Shown here piece after piece: positions 6,884-7,725 of a DNA stretch of 7,725 bases. The stretch's first letter is position 1. Each line of letters begins with the position of its first letter. The stretch covers positions 1-7,725 of the forward strand of contig CAAFXG010000061.1 in the NCBI GenBank assembly GCA_900766925.1. Reading direction: 5' to 3'. The position numbers and the translations under genes are program-made. The DNA comes from Lachnospiraceae bacterium. GTDB lineage: Bacteria > Bacillota > Clostridia > Lachnospirales > Lachnospiraceae. The notes beneath the pieces are model-generated. The model did no database searches. It was not told the DNA's origin and saw only the letters and a program-made list of their open reading frames with translations.

Positions 6884-7513
6884 CTACTTACAGCAAAAAC
6901 CTTTTGAAAAGATATGCTGCAATTCGTTGCCTCCCTGCCCACAAAAATATATCGACAAATCAAATTCGCCACACACTGCAAAGTTAAGAACCACTTCTCC
7001 GCCTAAATCTTTGGTAACAACGTTGTGGAACTTCTTATTAACTCTGTGCAAAGTATTGTCGTCATACCATGAGAAGCCTCTGAATGGGTCATCAGGCACC
7101 TCCAACAACGACTTAGACCACTTCTTGTCAATATCAAGAACCATAACATCGGAAGTAAGGTGCCGGAAAATTCCTCTGTATCTCACGCCACTACTAATCA
7201 TCTCAATTGAACCGATGTTGACATAGTGGTCAACACCGCAATCTTCGTTAACTTCGTCACGCAAAACAACATAAATGCGACCATTGCATTGTATAGTCTC
7301 TGTCAATAGTTTATCAAGCACTATGGTAACGCAGCAACCACCAAGTTCTGGTTTCCATAGTTCCACCATTACATTACTAGACACATCAGGAAAGAAGCCA
7401 TGACTGTACATTTCTATCTTTTCATCTAGTTTCTGGAAACATTCTGGCTCTTCAATATTTTTTCGCTTAAGAAATAGGTGGTTTCTATATATCATGTTAA
7501 ATATACTCATCAT
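6884..7513 (-). CDS. Unrecognised 209-aa cysteine-rich protein
   Basis: An intact ORF starting at a double Met (7513 or 7510), 41 bp after the comM stop and on the same strand, so it could be read through from comM. I recognise no family. It has no signal peptide or membrane segment and should be cytoplasmic. It contains nine cysteines (25, 60-61, 76, 92, 181, 191, 207-208), including GGCC and a C-terminal FCC, but not in a standard zinc or Fe-S spacing. The middle is beta-rich (CVTIVLDKLL, RIYVVLRDEV, MVLDIDKKW). It lies outside the 33-bp repeats that bracket the McrBC block, so it may belong to the mobile frame rather than to the restriction module. It may be an immunity, regulatory or mobility-accessory protein; nothing in the sequence decides this. 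Confidence 0.7.
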   Translation of the reverse strand: MMSIFNMIYRNHLFLKRKNIEEPECFQKLDEKIEMYSHGFFPDVSSNVMVELWKPELGGCCVTIVLDKLLTETIQCNGRIYVVLRDEVNEDCGVDHYVNIGSIEMISSGVRYRGIFRHLTSDVMVLDIDKKWSKSLLEVPDDPFRGFSWYDDNTLHRVNKKFHNVVTKDLGGEVVLNFAVCGEFDLSIYFCGQGGNELQHIFSKGFCCK

Positions 7514-7554
7514 GATGTCATTGCTTTAATAATTTATACACAGTTTAGATTCCC

Positions 7555-7725
7555 CTACTCTCCCCAGTCGGCGCGGTCGAGGTTGCGGTAACCCACGGCT
7601 TCCTTTACGTGCTTGGCCTGAATATGGGGCGAAGCCTCCAGGTCGGCAATGGTCCGGCTCACCCTCAGTATGCGGTCATAGGCACGGGCCGAAAGGTTCA
7701 TGCGGTTCATGGCACGGGTGAGAAC
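7555..7725 (-). CDS. comM: ComM/YifB C-terminal end (partial, runs off the right edge)
   Basis: The last 56 residues of ComM/YifB, from VLTRAMNRMNLSARAYDRIL to the family's usual ending GYRNLDRADWGE and the stop at 7555-7557. The first 119 bases of this piece (7725 back to 7607) are identical to the left edge of the window. In an integrated element this copy would be the replacement 3' end that restores the chromosomal comM reading frame. In a circular molecule it is the same sequence as the left copy, counted twice. It is GC-rich, unlike the genes that follow it. No terminator hairpin is visible between its stop and the 209-aa gene. Confidence 0.9.
   Translation of the reverse strand, partial: VLTRAMNRMNLSARAYDRILRVSRTIADLEASPHIQAKHVKEAVGYRNLDRADWGE
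7607..7725. repeat. 119-bp terminal direct repeat, right copy
   Basis: Partner of 1-119 with no mismatch. Joining the two copies gives a circle of about 7,606 bp in which the comM fragment is one uninterrupted reading frame. Confidence 0.97.

Noticed and set aside
6865..6981. Longer start for the small ORF (86 aa in total)
   Set aside because: The extra residues lie out of frame within the 3' end of the 209-aa gene; the ATG at 6864 is enough.
1..7725. tRNA genes, rRNA, CRISPR arrays, IS ends or terminators
   Set aside because: I saw no regularly spaced repeats, no transposase, no tRNA-like stretch and no convincing hairpin followed by a T-run on either strand.

Overview
The window looks like a small accessory (defence) element from a member of the Bacteroidota, probably Bacteroidales. 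It is built around a McrBC-type modification-dependent restriction operon. The assignment rests on the style of the proteins: a lipoprotein with a Cys-Ser-Asn-Asp-Asp start, a YifB/ComM C-terminus of Bacteroidales type, a HIRAN protein with a Bacteroidales-like Cys motif, and no obvious Shine-Dalgarno sites. The ends are GC-rich (about 63% in the first 60 bases) and encode the C-terminus of the housekeeping protein ComM/YifB. The interior is clearly AT-rich, so a GC-rich host carrying acquired AT-rich cargo is likely. I cannot name the genus.

All convincing genes lie on the minus strand. In transcription order (right to left) they are: the 3' end of comM (7725-7555); an unrecognised 209-aa Cys-rich protein (7513-6884); a tiny ORF (6864-6721); mcrB with DNA-reader domains and an AAA+ GTPase (6634-4265); mcrC nuclease subunit (4268-3219); a glycyl-radical-activase-like radical SAM protein (3226-2570); a 60-aa secreted peptide (2560-2378); a HIRAN-domain protein with an N-terminal Cys cluster (2310-1153); a possible HicB-like remnant (1121-975); a 125-aa lipoprotein (852-475); and a short leader fused in frame to the C-terminal part of ComM (434-1). 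mcrB, mcrC and the radical SAM gene overlap by 4 and 8 bases and must be one translationally coupled unit.

The first 119 bases are identical to the last 119, and this repeat ends exactly at the window edges. That is the usual sign of a contig that closes on itself (about 7,606 bp). Joined as a circle, the comM fragment reads without a break from 434 through the junction to the stop at 7555-7557, giving a 161-aa ORF. The simplest reading is an integrative element that recombines inside comM and carries a replacement 3' end, seen here as an excised circle or tandem copy. No integrase, transposase or replication gene is present, so it would need help in trans, or the circle is an assembly effect. 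A second direct repeat of 33 bp (32 identical) lies exactly where comM homology begins (328-360) and again at 6770-6802; the two copies bracket the whole McrBC-to-lipoprotein block.

Proposed working: McrB recognises modified bases with its PUA/EVE-type domains and translocates on DNA, and McrC cuts. The radical SAM protein and the HIRAN protein are the unusual additions and may modify or sense something for this system; that part is inference.
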